From an uncultured SAR86 cluster bacterium (GTDB taxonomy: Bacteria > Pseudomonadota > Gammaproteobacteria > Magnimaribacterales > AG-339-G14), in contig CACPMT010000001.1 in assembly GCA_902635045.1 (NCBI GenBank), forward strand, positions 218,993 through 282,992: a stretch of DNA of 64,000 bases. The letters are read 5' to 3'. Shown here in pieces: positions 49,736 to 59,512 of this stretch. Under the pieces are notes generated by a model that searched no databases, was not told the DNA's origin, and was given only the letters and a program-made list of their open reading frames with translations. The first letter of the stretch is position 1, and each line of letters begins with the position of its first letter. The position numbers were made by a program, and so were the translations under genes.

Positions 49736-50929
49736 TTAAGAAATTTTTTTTGCAGCTTTTTCAAAGCGTTTAAAGCCTTCTGTTATTTCTTGATCTTCAA
49801 TAATGAGAGAAGGAGCCAATCTAATCGTCTTATCCCCTGAGGCTTGCACAAGAATCAATCTTTGTTTGTAGCATTCGTTTATAAAGTTTACGGATTTGAT
49901 TTTTTTAAAATCGCAACAAATCCAAAGACCAGCAGATCTTATATCTTTAAACAAATTATATTTTTCGGATATTCTGTTCAGTTCTTTATTAAATTTAATG
50001 GTTTTTTCCACAACTCCGGTTAAGACTTTTTTAGTCGAAATTATTTCTACTACTTTTTTAGCAACTTCACAGGCTAAGGGGTTGCCTCCAAAAGTACTGC
50101 CATGAGTTCCAGGCTGAAATGCTTGCGCGATTTTAGTCGTTGTGAGAGTAGCGCCAATTGGAATTCCTCCTCCTAAACCTTTTGCTAAAGTTGAAATGTC
50201 TGGCGTGACGCCATATCCCATATATGCCATTAGCGATCCCGTTCGACCAATACCACTTTGTACTTCGTCAAAAATAAGCAGACAGTCGTTATCGTCTGCT
50301 AACTTTCTCAGCCCTTCCAAGAAAGGATTCTCTGCTCTAATTATTCCCGATTCTCCCAAGATTGGTTCGACAAAAATTGCTGCAGTTTTTTTGTTTATTA
50401 CTTTTTTTACTGATTTCAGGTCGTTAAAAGTGGCTCTTTTGAAGCCTTTTAAAAGTGGTCCAAATCCAGTTTTTTGAATTTCAGAATCACCCGCAGTAAT
50501 GTTCAGCATGGATCGACCATGAAAAGCTTTAGTAAAGACTATAATCTCATGTTTCTCAGGTTTTTTTTGATCATAATAATATTTTCGAGCCAGTTTTATC
50601 GCTGCTTCATTGGCCTCATTTCCTGAATTTGAAAAAAAAACTTTATCTGCAAAAGTTTTTTTGGCTAACATTTCGCTTAGTTCTAGTGCCGGCTTGTTGA
50701 ATAAATAATTGCTGACATGCCATAGTTTTGTTGATTGTTCTTTGAGAACTTTATTTAGAGCGGGATGAGAATGCCCAAGGCATGTGACGGCAATGCCTCC
50801 TCCAAAATCTACATAATCTTTGCCTTTATCATCCCAAAGAATAGATTTTTTTCCTTTTACGGGGATAAATTCTGCAGGAGCATAATTTGGCATTAATGCC
50901 GTTCTATCAATAGAATTATTCTTTTTCAT
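49736..50929 (-). CDS. argD: Acetylornithine aminotransferase
   Basis: PLP aminotransferase of arginine (and possibly lysine) synthesis. Class III signature: FVDFGGGIAVTCLGHSHP, FFSNSGNEANEAAIKLAR, LIFDEVQSGIGRTG, and the PLP lysine in TLAKGLGGGIPIGA (about 255), TFGGNPLACEVA. At 397 residues it is typical. Single gene. argH in this window belongs to the same pathway. Confidence 0.92.
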   Translation of the reverse strand: MKKNNSIDRTALMPNYAPAEFIPVKGKKSILWDDKGKDYVDFGGGIAVTCLGHSHPALNKVLKEQSTKLWHVSNYLFNKPALELSEMLAKKTFADKVFFSNSGNEANEAAIKLARKYYYDQKKPEKHEIIVFTKAFHGRSMLNITAGDSEIQKTGFGPLLKGFKRATFNDLKSVKKVINKKTAAIFVEPILGESGIIRAENPFLEGLRKLADDNDCLLIFDEVQSGIGRTGSLMAYMGYGVTPDISTLAKGLGGGIPIGATLTTTKIAQAFQPGTHGSTFGGNPLACEVAKKVVEIISTKKVLTGVVEKTIKFNKELNRISEKYNLFKDIRSAGLWICCDFKKIKSVNFINECYKQRLILVQASGDKTIRLAPSLIIEDQEITEGFKRFEKAAKKIS

Positions 50930-50984
50930 AAAATTTATTTTTTAAAAAATAGTCATAATGACCCTGTAAAAGTAATATTAAAAC

Positions 50985-51473
50985 ATGGTTATAGCAGATC
51001 GTCTTAAATCTGATAATTCTTTTAGAGTTTCGATAACACCAAATCGTTCGATCTCTTGGCGTGGAAATTTAATATTTGTATTTTTGGTTTCAGTTCCTTT
51101 AACAATAATAGCTTTAGGTTTTTTATATGTTGGAGCACCAATCATCTTGCCTTTTGCAGGTCTAGAAATTTTACTGGTGCTGACAGCTTTATATTTTGTT
51201 TTTAGAGATGTTAACAAACAAGAAATTCTCACATTTACTCCAGAAAAACTGATTATCGAAAAAGGTAGGTTGAAGCCTGAAACAACAACTGAATTTGTTA
51301 GAGAATGGGCTTATGTGTTCGTTGAGAAAGCAACTCATCCTTGGTATCCATTGCACATAGTAATTTCTTCAAAAGGAGAAAGAGTGCCTATAGGAGATTT
51401 TCTTACAGAAGAAGACAAAAAGATTCTTATAGAAAAAATGGATGAAATTATCCAAGAACTTCGGACGATTTGA
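50985..51473 (+). CDS. DUF2244 membrane protein
   Basis: Small integral membrane protein with two adjacent hydrophobic helices (about 28-75: 'LIFVFLVSVPLTIIALGFLY' and 'ILPFAGLEILLVLTALYFVF') and a cytoplasmic beta-rich tail ('LIIEKGRLKPETTTEFVREWAYV'). N-terminal PNRSISWRG is the hallmark of DUF2244, often found near cytochrome oxidase genes. Function unknown. Confidence 0.82.
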   Translation: MVIADRLKSDNSFRVSITPNRSISWRGNLIFVFLVSVPLTIIALGFLYVGAPIILPFAGLEILLVLTALYFVFRDVNKQEILTFTPEKLIIEKGRLKPETTTEFVREWAYVFVEKATHPWYPLHIVISSKGERVPIGDFLTEEDKKILIEKMDEIIQELRTI

Positions 51474-51475
51474 CT

Positions 51476-52642
51476 TTATTTGGCTCTTTGATTGAATCTT
51501 CGACCAATCATAGCAGAGGCAATATTCACTTTTTGTACATCAATTGTACCTCCAGCTATTCCCCAGCCAAATGAATCTCTTACCTTTCGTTCCATGCCGT
51601 ATTCTTTGTTGAAACCATAACCACCCATTAACTGCATTGCGGTTGTTGTTACTTCTCTGGAAATCTCATTTGCAAAACATTTTGCTGAACTAGATTCGAG
51701 TATATCTGGAAGTCCATTCGCCGCATTAAAAACCGCACGGTGTATTAACAAACGCGAAGCTTCGACTTTCATTAACATGTCAGCTAATTTTATTTGCACG
51801 GCTTGAAAATCAACAATTGGTTTTCCAAATTGCTCTCTTTCTTGAACATAATTTTGAACATAGTCTAAAGCTGAGGAAGCTTGTGCTAAAGCCATAGTCG
51901 CATTGCCACACCTTTCCAAATCAAAAGTTTCCATCAATTTTTTAAAACCGTCTTCTGGCTCAACTAATAGATTTTCTATTGGTACTTCAACATTATCAAA
52001 GTATATGTCAGCAGAAGGAATTCCTCGCCAGCCCATAAGGTTTTCATTATTACCAAAGGTTAATCCAGGCGTATCGATATCTACAAAAACTGCACCAATT
52101 CCTTTAGCTGCTGGAGCGTCAGACATTCTTGCGTAAACCACATATCCATCCGAGTGACCTGCGCCAGAACACCAACGTTTGTTTCCATTAATAACAATTT
52201 TGTCACCCTTTATTTCCGCCTTGGTTTTTAAGTCAGTCAATCCAGTGCCAGCTCCAGGTTCTGACATACTAACTGCGACAACCATTTCGCCGCTACAAAC
52301 TTTAGGTATGACTCTTTTTTTTAGAGCGTCGGTAGCAAAATGTTGTAAAACTTTCACAGGTCCAGCGTTTGCTTCAAAAACTGGCCAGCCAACTGCGGAT
52401 GAGATTTTTCCAAATTCCTCTAGAATAATAATTGCTTCTAAGTTTGTAAGACCTTGACCACCATATTCAGTCGGTGTGTTTACGCCAAGAAAACCCATCT
52501 CCCCAATTTTCATTAAGGCATCTTTAGGTACAGGATCGCCTGTTTCTTCCAATTCATCTGCTAAAGCTGGCAGCTCATTTTGGGCATATTCGCGGGCAAC
52601 TTTTTGTAGTTCTAGTTGTTCTGGTGTTAGTTTGAAATCCAT
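51476..52642 (-). CDS. Acyl-CoA dehydrogenase
   Basis: FAD enzyme oxidising acyl-CoA to enoyl-CoA. Domain order is normal: helical N-terminus, beta domain (VAVSMSEPGAGTGLTDLKT, NGNKRWCSGAGH), helical C-terminus (VREREQFGKP-like QEREQFGKPIVDFQ, MQLMGGYGF). The C-terminal Glu of IYEGT is replaced: here GIAGGT. A Glu is available in DLERCGNA, the position used by isovaleryl- and long-chain enzymes, so activity is likely, perhaps on branched substrates. Start at ATG 52642, since a TGTATAAT box lies right upstream of the track start. Confidence 0.9.
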   Translation of the reverse strand: MDFKLTPEQLELQKVAREYAQNELPALADELEETGDPVPKDALMKIGEMGFLGVNTPTEYGGQGLTNLEAIIILEEFGKISSAVGWPVFEANAGPVKVLQHFATDALKKRVIPKVCSGEMVVAVSMSEPGAGTGLTDLKTKAEIKGDKIVINGNKRWCSGAGHSDGYVVYARMSDAPAAKGIGAVFVDIDTPGLTFGNNENLMGWRGIPSADIYFDNVEVPIENLLVEPEDGFKKLMETFDLERCGNATMALAQASSALDYVQNYVQEREQFGKPIVDFQAVQIKLADMLMKVEASRLLIHRAVFNAANGLPDILESSSAKCFANEISREVTTTAMQLMGGYGFNKEYGMERKVRDSFGWGIAGGTIDVQKVNIASAMIGRRFNQRAK

Positions 52643-52665
52643 AATTTTTTTTAATTTTGCGAGCA

Positions 52666-52671
52666 ATTATA
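52666..52671 (-). promoter_or_regulatory. Extended -10 box of acyl-CoA dehydrogenase gene
   Basis: TGTATAAT read on the minus strand, 24 bases before the ATG at 52642. It argues against the upstream TTG start in the ORF track. The divergent thioesterase gene begins 23 bases away. Confidence 0.45.
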
Positions 52672-52693
52672 CACATTGAGTTAAAATATCGAC

Positions 52694-53107
52694 ATGCCCA
52701 AAGAGAATAAATATCCCATTCCGGAAGGATTCGAACCTATCCATCAAACTGAACACCATATTCGTAACATTGGTGAAGGCTTTTATAGGCGTGATGAAGA
52801 AGGTAATCTGATAATGGCATTTTGGATTAAAAAAGAAAATTGTAATTCGGCTGATGTTGCGCATGGAGGCATGCTAATGAGTATTGCTGATTATTCGTTA
52901 GCTTCTGCCTCGATGCCTTCAAGGGATAAATATGTGGCAACAATAAGTTTTAGATCAGAATTCATCGCTCCTGCCAAGATACACTCACTAGCCGAAGTTC
53001 ATACGTCAATAACCAGAGCAACTAAATCCTTAGTATTTGGAGAGGGCAAAATATATTGCGAAGGAGAAATTGTTTTCAGTTTTAGTGGAGTTGTAAAGAA
53101 AATATAA
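52694..53107 (+). CDS. PaaI-like hotdog thioesterase
   Basis: Acyl-CoA thioesterase of the hotdog fold. NSADVAHGGMLMSIADYSLASAS is the family core with the catalytic Asp; ATISFRSEFIAPAKI and ATKSLVFGEGKIYCEGEIV follow. 137 residues. Divergent from an acyl-CoA dehydrogenase, suggesting linked fatty-acyl metabolism. Ends at a strong terminator. Confidence 0.88.
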   Translation: MPKENKYPIPEGFEPIHQTEHHIRNIGEGFYRRDEEGNLIMAFWIKKENCNSADVAHGGMLMSIADYSLASASMPSRDKYVATISFRSEFIAPAKIHSLAEVHTSITRATKSLVFGEGKIYCEGEIVFSFSGVVKKI

Positions 53108-53135
53108 AAAAGGCTTCTTAAAGAAGCCTTTTTTA
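53106..53135. terminator. Bidirectional rho-independent terminator
   Basis: AAAAAAGGCTTC-ttaaa-GAAGCCTTTTTT between two converging genes: GC-containing stem with A and T runs on both sides, so it serves the thioesterase gene and the facing gene at 53142. Confidence 0.9.
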
Positions 53136-53141
53136 AATAGA

Positions 53142-53927
53142 TTATTTAACCCAGGGCTTACCTAATCTTATCCTTTCCATTTGATAAACCCTTGGGCTGT
53201 CGCAACTTACCATTGAGCCATAAGTTTCTAATTGCTTTAGAGGGCCGCCATTATCTACAAATGTTTGTGTCTCCTTTCCTCTTTGACTCCAAGAAGAATT
53301 TATATCCATCATTTTGAAATCAAAATCCGAATCTTGAGGTAAACCTGCCGTAGGGAAAATTCTAAATACTGGATCTTCTTTTTCTAATTTCTTTAGAAAA
53401 GCACTGTACTTAGCATCTGCCTTTAAAAGATCCGCATAAGTTACACCATCATTAATTGAACAATCCGAAAAAGAAAAAATCTCCGAAGTTCTTGGACCAG
53501 CGTAATTATCCTTTCTATTTTCTTCATAAGTAAGCAAGCTTGCAGCAAAAGAATGACTATTACATTTCCATACAGAGTTAAAACTTTCAGCAATTTCAGA
53601 TCCATTTGCATAATAATTTTCAAGACTATTTCCCATTCCTTCAAAATTATCCCAAACACCCATCCAAATTAGGGTATTTTCAAAATCAATGTTGCTTGCT
53701 GCAATTGGAGTCAATAAAAAAGCTGTATAAGACTTTTCTTTTGAATCGTCGCTAAATTTATTCCATTTCTCAATGACATCATATAAATCAGCTTTTGTTT
53801 TTCCAGGTTGAAATTCACAATTTGCGTAAAATTCCATTGGCGTAACGTTTGCTTGTTCTTGAGCTAACGAAATTGAAGAAACCGCCACTAAAATTAATGA
53901 CAACAAAATTTTTAAAATATTTCTCAT
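53142..53927 (-). CDS. Secreted hypothetical protein with two similar halves
   Basis: A cleavable signal peptide (ILKILLSLILVAVSSISLAQ) indicates export. The mature protein appears to contain two related units: 'CEFQPGKTKADLYDVIEKWNKF' (first half) and 'CSINDGVTYADLLKADAKYSAF' (second half), each beginning Cys...Gly-x-Thr-x-Ala-Asp-Leu. Such layouts occur in ferredoxin-like alpha/beta-barrel repeats, but no family is recognised. Start ATG 53927 has AGGAG five bases upstream and is preferred to the GTG at 53933. Single gene ended by the terminator at 53106. Confidence 0.75.
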   Translation of the reverse strand: MRNILKILLSLILVAVSSISLAQEQANVTPMEFYANCEFQPGKTKADLYDVIEKWNKFSDDSKEKSYTAFLLTPIAASNIDFENTLIWMGVWDNFEGMGNSLENYYANGSEIAESFNSVWKCNSHSFAASLLTYEENRKDNYAGPRTSEIFSFSDCSINDGVTYADLLKADAKYSAFLKKLEKEDPVFRIFPTAGLPQDSDFDFKMMDINSSWSQRGKETQTFVDNGGPLKQLETYGSMVSCDSPRVYQMERIRLGKPWVK

Positions 53928-54042
53928 TTTCACTCCTTAAGAAAACCTCACTCCCATCATTGAGAATGGTTATAAAGATTAGCATTTAAGCTTTGAAAAA
54001 AAAATGAAGAATTAATAATTTTAACGAAATCAAGTCGTATAT

Positions 54043-55296
54043 TTAATTAAACTTTTTTAATTTCTTTTTTAATAGATTTTTCTTTAGAAAAGCTACATCA
54101 GGAATTCCAAGATTGAAATTAGTTTGAGCTTCACCTTGAATCAAAGGGCTTAAATATTTTCTTCCTGCAGATGTAATTTTAAAACCATTTTTTGAGATAA
54201 ACTTTTTTGGAACTGTTTTTTCTACATTTGCAACTTTCTTCAAAGATACAGTATCTATTTTCCATTTATAGGGCGCATCATTTATTCTCTTTATAATTGG
54301 CATAACTGCAGTTTTTCCTGAAGTAGCAAGTTTTACTGCAAATTCTCCTACTGCATATGCCTGATCTAAATCTGTTTTAGATGCGATGTGTCTAGCTGAA
54401 CGTTGAAGATAATCAGCCACAGCCCAATGATTTTTTAAACCAAGTTTTGAAATCATCCCTGACAATACTGGAGCTACTCCGCCAAGTTGCTTATGGCCAA
54501 AAGCATCGGTTAACCCTGAATCTGCTAGAAACTTACCGTTTTTCATCTGAGTTCCCTCTGAAGCAACAATTACACAAAAGCCATTTTTTCGTACAGTCTG
54601 TTTTACTTGTGCGAGAAATTTACCTTTTTCGAAGGGCACTTCCGGTAACAAGATAATATGAGGCGGGTCTTCTGAATTAGATGACGCTAAACAAGATGCT
54701 GCTGCTATCCAACCAGCATGACGACCCATAACTTCTAATATAAACACCTTTGTTGAAGTTTCGGCCATACTTTTGACATCTAATCCGGCTTCGAGTGTTG
54801 AAGTTGCAACATACTTTGCGACCGAACCAAAACCAGGCGAACAATCAGTAAAGGGCAGATCATTATCTACAGTTTTTGGAATACCAATGCACTGAAGAGG
54901 AAACTTTAGCTTTTTAGCCATTTCAGATACCTTAAAGGTTGTGTCTTGACTATCGCCTCCGCCGTTATAAAAAAAATAGTTGATATCATGAGCGGCAAAA
55001 ACTTCAAAAAGACGTTCGTACTCTTTTTTTTGTTTGACTGGATCTTGTAATTTAAATCGACATGATCCAAATGCGCCACCAGGTGTATTTTTTAATTTAG
55101 CAATGGTAGTTTTTGATTCTTTCGAGGTATCGATTAAATTTTCATTTAATGCTCCAAGAATACCATTTTCACCACATAGTACTTTATTAATTTTTTTTGA
55201 TTTAGCAGCCGTTTCTATAACACCACAAGCAGAGGCATTTATAACAGCTGTAACGCCACCTGATTGAGCGTAGAAAGCATTCTTTTTTGAATTCAT
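54043..55296 (-). CDS. Phosphofructokinase, pyrophosphate-dependent type
   Basis: PfkA-superfamily enzyme. The nucleotide/PPi loop reads YNGGGDSQDTT instead of the GGDGS of ATP enzymes, and GIPKTVDNDLPFTD has the lysine of PPi-dependent members in place of the ATP-type PGTIDND. Other motifs: AQSGGVTAVINASACG, VMGRHAGWIAAAS and CIVASEGTQ. At 417 residues it is longer than E. coli PfkA. PPi use would make the step reversible. No adjoining glycolysis gene; tkt-pgk-fba is elsewhere in the window. Confidence 0.88.
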   Translation of the reverse strand: MNSKKNAFYAQSGGVTAVINASACGVIETAAKSKKINKVLCGENGILGALNENLIDTSKESKTTIAKLKNTPGGAFGSCRFKLQDPVKQKKEYERLFEVFAAHDINYFFYNGGGDSQDTTFKVSEMAKKLKFPLQCIGIPKTVDNDLPFTDCSPGFGSVAKYVATSTLEAGLDVKSMAETSTKVFILEVMGRHAGWIAAASCLASSNSEDPPHIILLPEVPFEKGKFLAQVKQTVRKNGFCVIVASEGTQMKNGKFLADSGLTDAFGHKQLGGVAPVLSGMISKLGLKNHWAVADYLQRSARHIASKTDLDQAYAVGEFAVKLATSGKTAVMPIIKRINDAPYKWKIDTVSLKKVANVEKTVPKKFISKNGFKITSAGRKYLSPLIQGEAQTNFNLGIPDVAFLKKNLLKKKLKKFN

Positions 55297-55349
55297 TATG
55301 AGAAATATAACTGAAAAAAGAACTTCTGGAAAAAGATATAATCAGTACG

Positions 55350-56696
55350 ATGAAAATTTATGTCTTAGGAGTTTGTGGGACCTTTATGGGAGGGCTTGCT
55401 CAATTAGCAGTCCAAAAAGGTTTTGAAGTAGCAGGATGTGACGAAAATGCCTACCCACCAATGAGCAATGTTTTAGCAGAACAAGGCATAACTGTAGACC
55501 AAGGATTTAGTGCAAAAAATATATCTAATGATATTGATCTTTACGTAATTGGAAATGTCGTTTCTAGAGGAAATCCAATGATGGAGGAAATACTTAAACG
55601 AAGACTTAAATTTATTTCAGGTCCACAATTTTTGACTGACTTAATTTTAGAGGATAGACATGTAATTGCTATCAGTGGAACTCATGGAAAAACTTCGACA
55701 TCGTCAATGTTGGCTAAAGTTTTAATTGATGCAGGATTAGATATTGGGTATATGATCGCTGGTCGAGCTTTAGATTTGGACTCGACGGCTTTTTTGGGAA
55801 CACATAAATATTTTGTCATTGAAGCAGATGAATACGACACAGCTTTTTTTGATAAGAGGTCCAAATTTATTCACTACAGTCCCTCAACTTTGCTAATAAA
55901 CAATTTGGAATTTGATCACGCCGATATTTTTGATAATTTGAGTGAAATCAAAAAACAATTTCACCATTTATTGAGAATCTTGCCTAAAGATGCAAAGTTA
56001 TTCTATCCAACAGACGATTTGAATATAAAAAAATTATTGGAAATGGGAGTTTATTGCAAGGAAGAATCTTTTGATGCAGTGGGTCAGGGAGAAGGATGGC
56101 ATGTCCGAATAAAAAACCCAGAATGTTCTACTTTTGATATTTATTTTGATGACAAACTTAAAGGCTCAGTAAATTGGAATCTTATTGGAGAACACAACAA
56201 AAAAAACGCTATAGCAACATTCGTAATAGCAAAGTCGTTAGGCCTTAAGAAGAAACAAATTTCAGAATCTCTTTCAACTTTCAAAGGCACCGAAAGAAGA
56301 ATGGAAATGATTGGGAAGAAAAATTCAATTTCAGTCTACGATGATTTTGCCCATCATCCAACAGCTATAAAGTACACTTTGGATGGCTTGAGAAAAAAAG
56401 TTGGAAATCAAAAGATAGTTTGTCTATTAGAAATGAGATCTAATACCATGTCGTCAGGTTATCATGATAAAGCTATCCCTAAATCTCTGGAGGATGCAGA
56501 TAGTGTTTTTTTATTTTCAAAAAATCAGGATCAAATAAGAAACATTGCTCAAAAAAGTAATAAATTCTCGACTTGTTCAGGAACAAGAGAATTCTTAAAT
56601 TTATTGCCTAAGTTAAATGAGCCTAATACTCATATTATTTGTTTATCCAATGGATCTTTTGATCAAATTCATCATGCTATTTTGGAGAGGCTTTAA
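55350..56696 (+). CDS. mpl: UDP-MurNAc:tripeptide ligase Mpl
   Basis: Recycles the murein tripeptide by attaching it to UDP-MurNAc. Mur-ligase motifs: GVCGTFMGGLAQLAVQKGFEVAGCD (Rossmann), ATP loop ISGTHGKTSTSSMLAKV (about 105), FVIEADEYDTAFFDKRSKF (diagnostic of Mpl), and DDFAHHPTAIKYTL. At 448 residues it is complete. Convergent with typA, with a four-base overlap. Confidence 0.95.
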   Translation: MKIYVLGVCGTFMGGLAQLAVQKGFEVAGCDENAYPPMSNVLAEQGITVDQGFSAKNISNDIDLYVIGNVVSRGNPMMEEILKRRLKFISGPQFLTDLILEDRHVIAISGTHGKTSTSSMLAKVLIDAGLDIGYMIAGRALDLDSTAFLGTHKYFVIEADEYDTAFFDKRSKFIHYSPSTLLINNLEFDHADIFDNLSEIKKQFHHLLRILPKDAKLFYPTDDLNIKKLLEMGVYCKEESFDAVGQGEGWHVRIKNPECSTFDIYFDDKLKGSVNWNLIGEHNKKNAIATFVIAKSLGLKKKQISESLSTFKGTERRMEMIGKKNSISVYDDFAHHPTAIKYTLDGLRKKVGNQKIVCLLEMRSNTMSSGYHDKAIPKSLEDADSVFLFSKNQDQIRNIAQKSNKFSTCSGTREFLNLLPKLNEPNTHIICLSNGSFDQIHHAILERL

Positions 56697-58480
56697 AAAG
56701 TAAAAGCTTTTTTTCTTAGTCTGATTGCCTTTGGGGTTACTTCTACTAGTTCATCTTCTTCTATGAATTCCAAAGCTTGCTCTAGGGTATGCTCGATGTG
56801 GGGAGTTAAAACTAGGTTTTCATCTGTTCCTGAGGCGCGGACGTTAGTGAGTTGCTTGGCCTTAGTAGGATTAACAGGCAAGTCATTATCTCTAGAGTGC
56901 AGACCAACGATTTGGCCCTTGTAGATATCTAGCCCGTGGCCAACAAATAACTTCCCTCGATTCTGCAGATTAAACAACGAATAGGATAAAGTTTTGCCGT
57001 TTGTCATTGAAACTAGAACACCATTCTGTCTATTTGTTACTTCGCCTTTTTTAGCAGGACCATAATGATCAAAAACACTAGTTAAGATTCCCGAACCACT
57101 TGTTAAAGTTAAAAAATGCGATCTAAAACCTATCATTCCCCTGGATGGCGCAATAAATTCGAGCTTAATTCTTCCTTTTCCATCTGGCTGCATATTTTTA
57201 AGCTCCGCTTTTCTTAACCCCATTTCTTCCATGATAGAACCTTGATGTTCTTCTTCAAGGTCAATAACAATTTGCTCAAAAGGCTCATGAATTTCCCCAT
57301 TAACCTCTTTCTGGATTACTTCTGGTTTTGATACTCCTAACTCAAACCCATCTCTTCTCATGCTTTCAATTAACACCGATAAATGGAGCTCACCTCTTCC
57401 GGAAACCTTAAATTTATCTGAGGATTCTCCGGGTTCAACTCGCAAAGCAACATTGCTCAATAGTTCTTGTTCGAGTCTTTCTTTTATATTTCTGGATGTA
57501 ACAAATTTGCCATCTTGACCTGCAAAAGGAGAATCATTTACTTGAAAAGTCATACTAACCGTTGGTTCATCTATTGTTAGCGGAGGCAAAGCTTCTACCT
57601 TTTCAGGATCACATAACGTATCCGAAATATATAAATTTTCGATACCAGTTATGCATACAATGTCTCCTGCTTCAGCCTCCTCTACCTCAATTCTCTCCAA
57701 TCCGTCATGACTCATGACTTGTAAAATTTTTCCTTTTCTTTGTTCTTCTTTGTTATTAACCACAACTATTTGGTCATTGGGCTTTAACTTTCCACAAGTG
57801 ATTCTTCCAATGCCTATCACCCCAACATAACTATTGCTATCTAATGCACTAATTTGCATTTGAAAAGGTTTTTCAGTTTCTACTTTTGGAGGACTAACTT
57901 TTTCTAAGACCAGATCTAAAAGGGGAGACATATCATCTTTAATGTTTTCGAGCTCATCACCAGCCGTTCCATTTAGCGCGGAAGCATAAATTACAGGAAA
58001 ATCCATTTGTTGATCGTTTCCTCCGAGGCGATCAAAAAGGTCAAAAACTTGATCTAAAACCCAATCCGGCCTGGCTCCAGATCTATCAATTTTATTTATA
58101 ACTAATATTGGATTAAGACCTTGCTCAAATGCTTTCTCGGTAACAAAACGAGTTTGTGGCATCGGACCATCAACGGCATCGACAAGAAGAAGAACGGAAT
58201 CAACCATTGATAATACCCTTTCAACTTCTCCTCCAAAATCAGCATGACCAGGTGTATCTACAATATTTATTTTATGGTTTTTCCACTTTATTGCTGTATT
58301 CTTAGCAAGAATCGTAATGCCCCTTTCTTTTTCTTGATCATTTGAATCTAAAATTCTTTCAGATCCGATATCTTTTCTATTTAAAGTTCCTGATTGTTGA
58401 AGTAATTTGTCGACCAGAGTAGTTTTCCCATGATCAACATGAGCGATGATAGCGATATTTCTTATATCTTTTGGATTCAT
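56693..58480 (-). CDS. typA: Ribosome-binding GTPase TypA/BipA
   Basis: Translational GTPase for 50S assembly and stress adaptation. G1 [16 protein letters not shown]2 [13 protein letters not shown]3 [11 protein letters not shown]4 NKIDRSGA are present; the C-terminal BipA-specific region contains [18 protein letters not shown] and [13 protein letters not shown]. At 595 residues it is typical. Downstream of rpmE2 on the same strand by 63 bases. Confidence 0.97.
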   Translation of the reverse strand: MNPKDIRNIAIIAHVDHGKTTLVDKLLQQSGTLNRKDIGSERILDSNDQEKERGITILAKNTAIKWKNHKINIVDTPGHADFGGEVERVLSMVDSVLLLVDAVDGPMPQTRFVTEKAFEQGLNPILVINKIDRSGARPDWVLDQVFDLFDRLGGNDQQMDFPVIYASALNGTAGDELENIKDDMSPLLDLVLEKVSPPKVETEKPFQMQISALDSNSYVGVIGIGRITCGKLKPNDQIVVVNNKEEQRKGKILQVMSHDGLERIEVEEAEAGDIVCITGIENLYISDTLCDPEKVEALPPLTIDEPTVSMTFQVNDSPFAGQDGKFVTSRNIKERLEQELLSNVALRVEPGESSDKFKVSGRGELHLSVLIESMRRDGFELGVSKPEVIQKEVNGEIHEPFEQIVIDLEEEHQGSIMEEMGLRKAELKNMQPDGKGRIKLEFIAPSRGMIGFRSHFLTLTSGSGILTSVFDHYGPAKKGEVTNRQNGVLVSMTNGKTLSYSLFNLQNRGKLFVGHGLDIYKGQIVGLHSRDNDLPVNPTKAKQLTNVRASGTDENLVLTPHIEHTLEQALEFIEEDELVEVTPKAIRLRKKAFTF

Positions 58481-58543
58481 AGCATTTATGATTATTCAAA
58501 GAACATTCTTTAAAGAATTTCTCTTTTGAAGAACGGTTATGAT

Positions 58544-58945
58544 TTATTCCTTATCTTTAGAAGTTTCTTCTTGAGCAGCTTCTTCAGTTGGAGCTTCAGA
58601 TATATCTTCTTGGACTTCTTCAACAGGAGTTTCTGTAACTTCTTCCTGAGCTTCTACAGTCTCTTCTGAAGAGTCATTTGCTTCGCTTTTGACAGCTGAA
58701 GTTGTTTTAGCAAAACGTTTTTTAAATCTATCGACTCTTCCGCCGGTATCAACGATTTTATGTTTTCCAGTATAAAAAGGATGAGAAGCAGATGAAACAT
58801 CGAGAGGATAATATGGATATGTTTTCCCGTCTTCCCACTCTTTGGTTTGATCTGTATTTAACGTCGATGGAATTAAAAAATACTTATCCACGCTAGTGTC
58901 GTGGAACAGCACTTCCCTATATTCCGGATGAATTTCCTTTTTCAT
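58544..58945 (-). CDS. rpmE2: Ribosomal protein L31 type B with acidic tail
   Basis: The first ~85 residues are a type B L31 ([46 protein letters not shown]), the zinc-free paralogue: no CxxC is present. Normal length is about 85-90 residues. Here ~48 more in-frame residues form a Glu-rich, Thr/Val/Pro-containing tail ('[19 protein letters not shown]'). The tail is not a frameshift: the frame is continuous to the TAA. Start ATG 58945. It could bind rRNA poorly, so the tail would project from the ribosome surface. Confidence 0.9.
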   Translation of the reverse strand: MKKEIHPEYREVLFHDTSVDKYFLIPSTLNTDQTKEWEDGKTYPYYPLDVSSASHPFYTGKHKIVDTGGRVDRFKKRFAKTTSAVKSEANDSSEETVEAQEEVTETPVEEVQEDISEAPTEEAAQEETSKDKE

Positions 58946-59007
58946 AATTTTCTTTAAAAATATGCTGGCGCATAATACCAGAAGAACTTTTTTTTAGAAA
59001 TAGAATT

Positions 59008-59442
59008 TCACTTCTTATTTTTGTTAAGATTTTTGCTTTTTTCAGTGATATTAACGACTTTTTTTATACCGTAAGGCTCGGTTCGTTTTTCTCCATCAAG
59101 AAAATAAAATCCTTTATTTTTAAGATACCATTTGGATATTTCTAGCTTATTTTCTTCTTCGACCCATGAAATATCATACATTGATTCTTTAATAGAATTT
59201 GATTTCGTCTGACTATTGTAGATGAAGGGACTTCCTTTTAATTTATGTGCTTTGGAGAGCCAAGCATTAAGAAATCTCTTTATTCCTCTTTTAGTTTTTC
59301 TCCTCGATGGATTTGCTTGACACCACTCTCTGGCGGCATTTATTTCGTGATAAACATTGCATTCATGATAGGTTCTTTGCCAAGAAATTAGGTCGCTTTG
59401 TTCAATTTCATAATAAGAGCCATCTTTTAAAATAATTTCCAT
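59008..59442 (-). CDS. Hypothetical protein with phage-replication-like motif
   Basis: 144 residues. The central segment 'EWCQANPSRRKTKRGIKRFL' then 'NAWLSKA' matches a motif seen repeatedly in phage replication-associated and phage hypothetical proteins (NP-x-RRKT-x-x-G-x-x-RF-x-N-x-WL). The rest is unrecognised and strongly basic at the C-terminus. Next to a MazG-like gene that is also frequent in phages. Function unknown; phage ancestry is inferred from the motif only. Confidence 0.7.
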   Translation of the reverse strand: MEIILKDGSYYEIEQSDLISWQRTYHECNVYHEINAAREWCQANPSRRKTKRGIKRFLNAWLSKAHKLKGSPFIYNSQTKSNSIKESMYDISWVEEENKLEISKWYLKNKGFYFLDGEKRTEPYGIKKVVNITEKSKNLNKNKK

Positions 59443-59512
59443 TTTTTTATCTGGTTACTTGGAATAATATAGAAGTATTTAATAAAAGTAATTAAGTTAA
59501 GGAGGAGAATTC

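Noticed and set aside
58505-58518. ATTCTTTAAAGAAT palindrome between rpmE2 and typA
   Set aside because: AT-only symmetry without a T tail; likely chance in this base composition, though an operator cannot be excluded.
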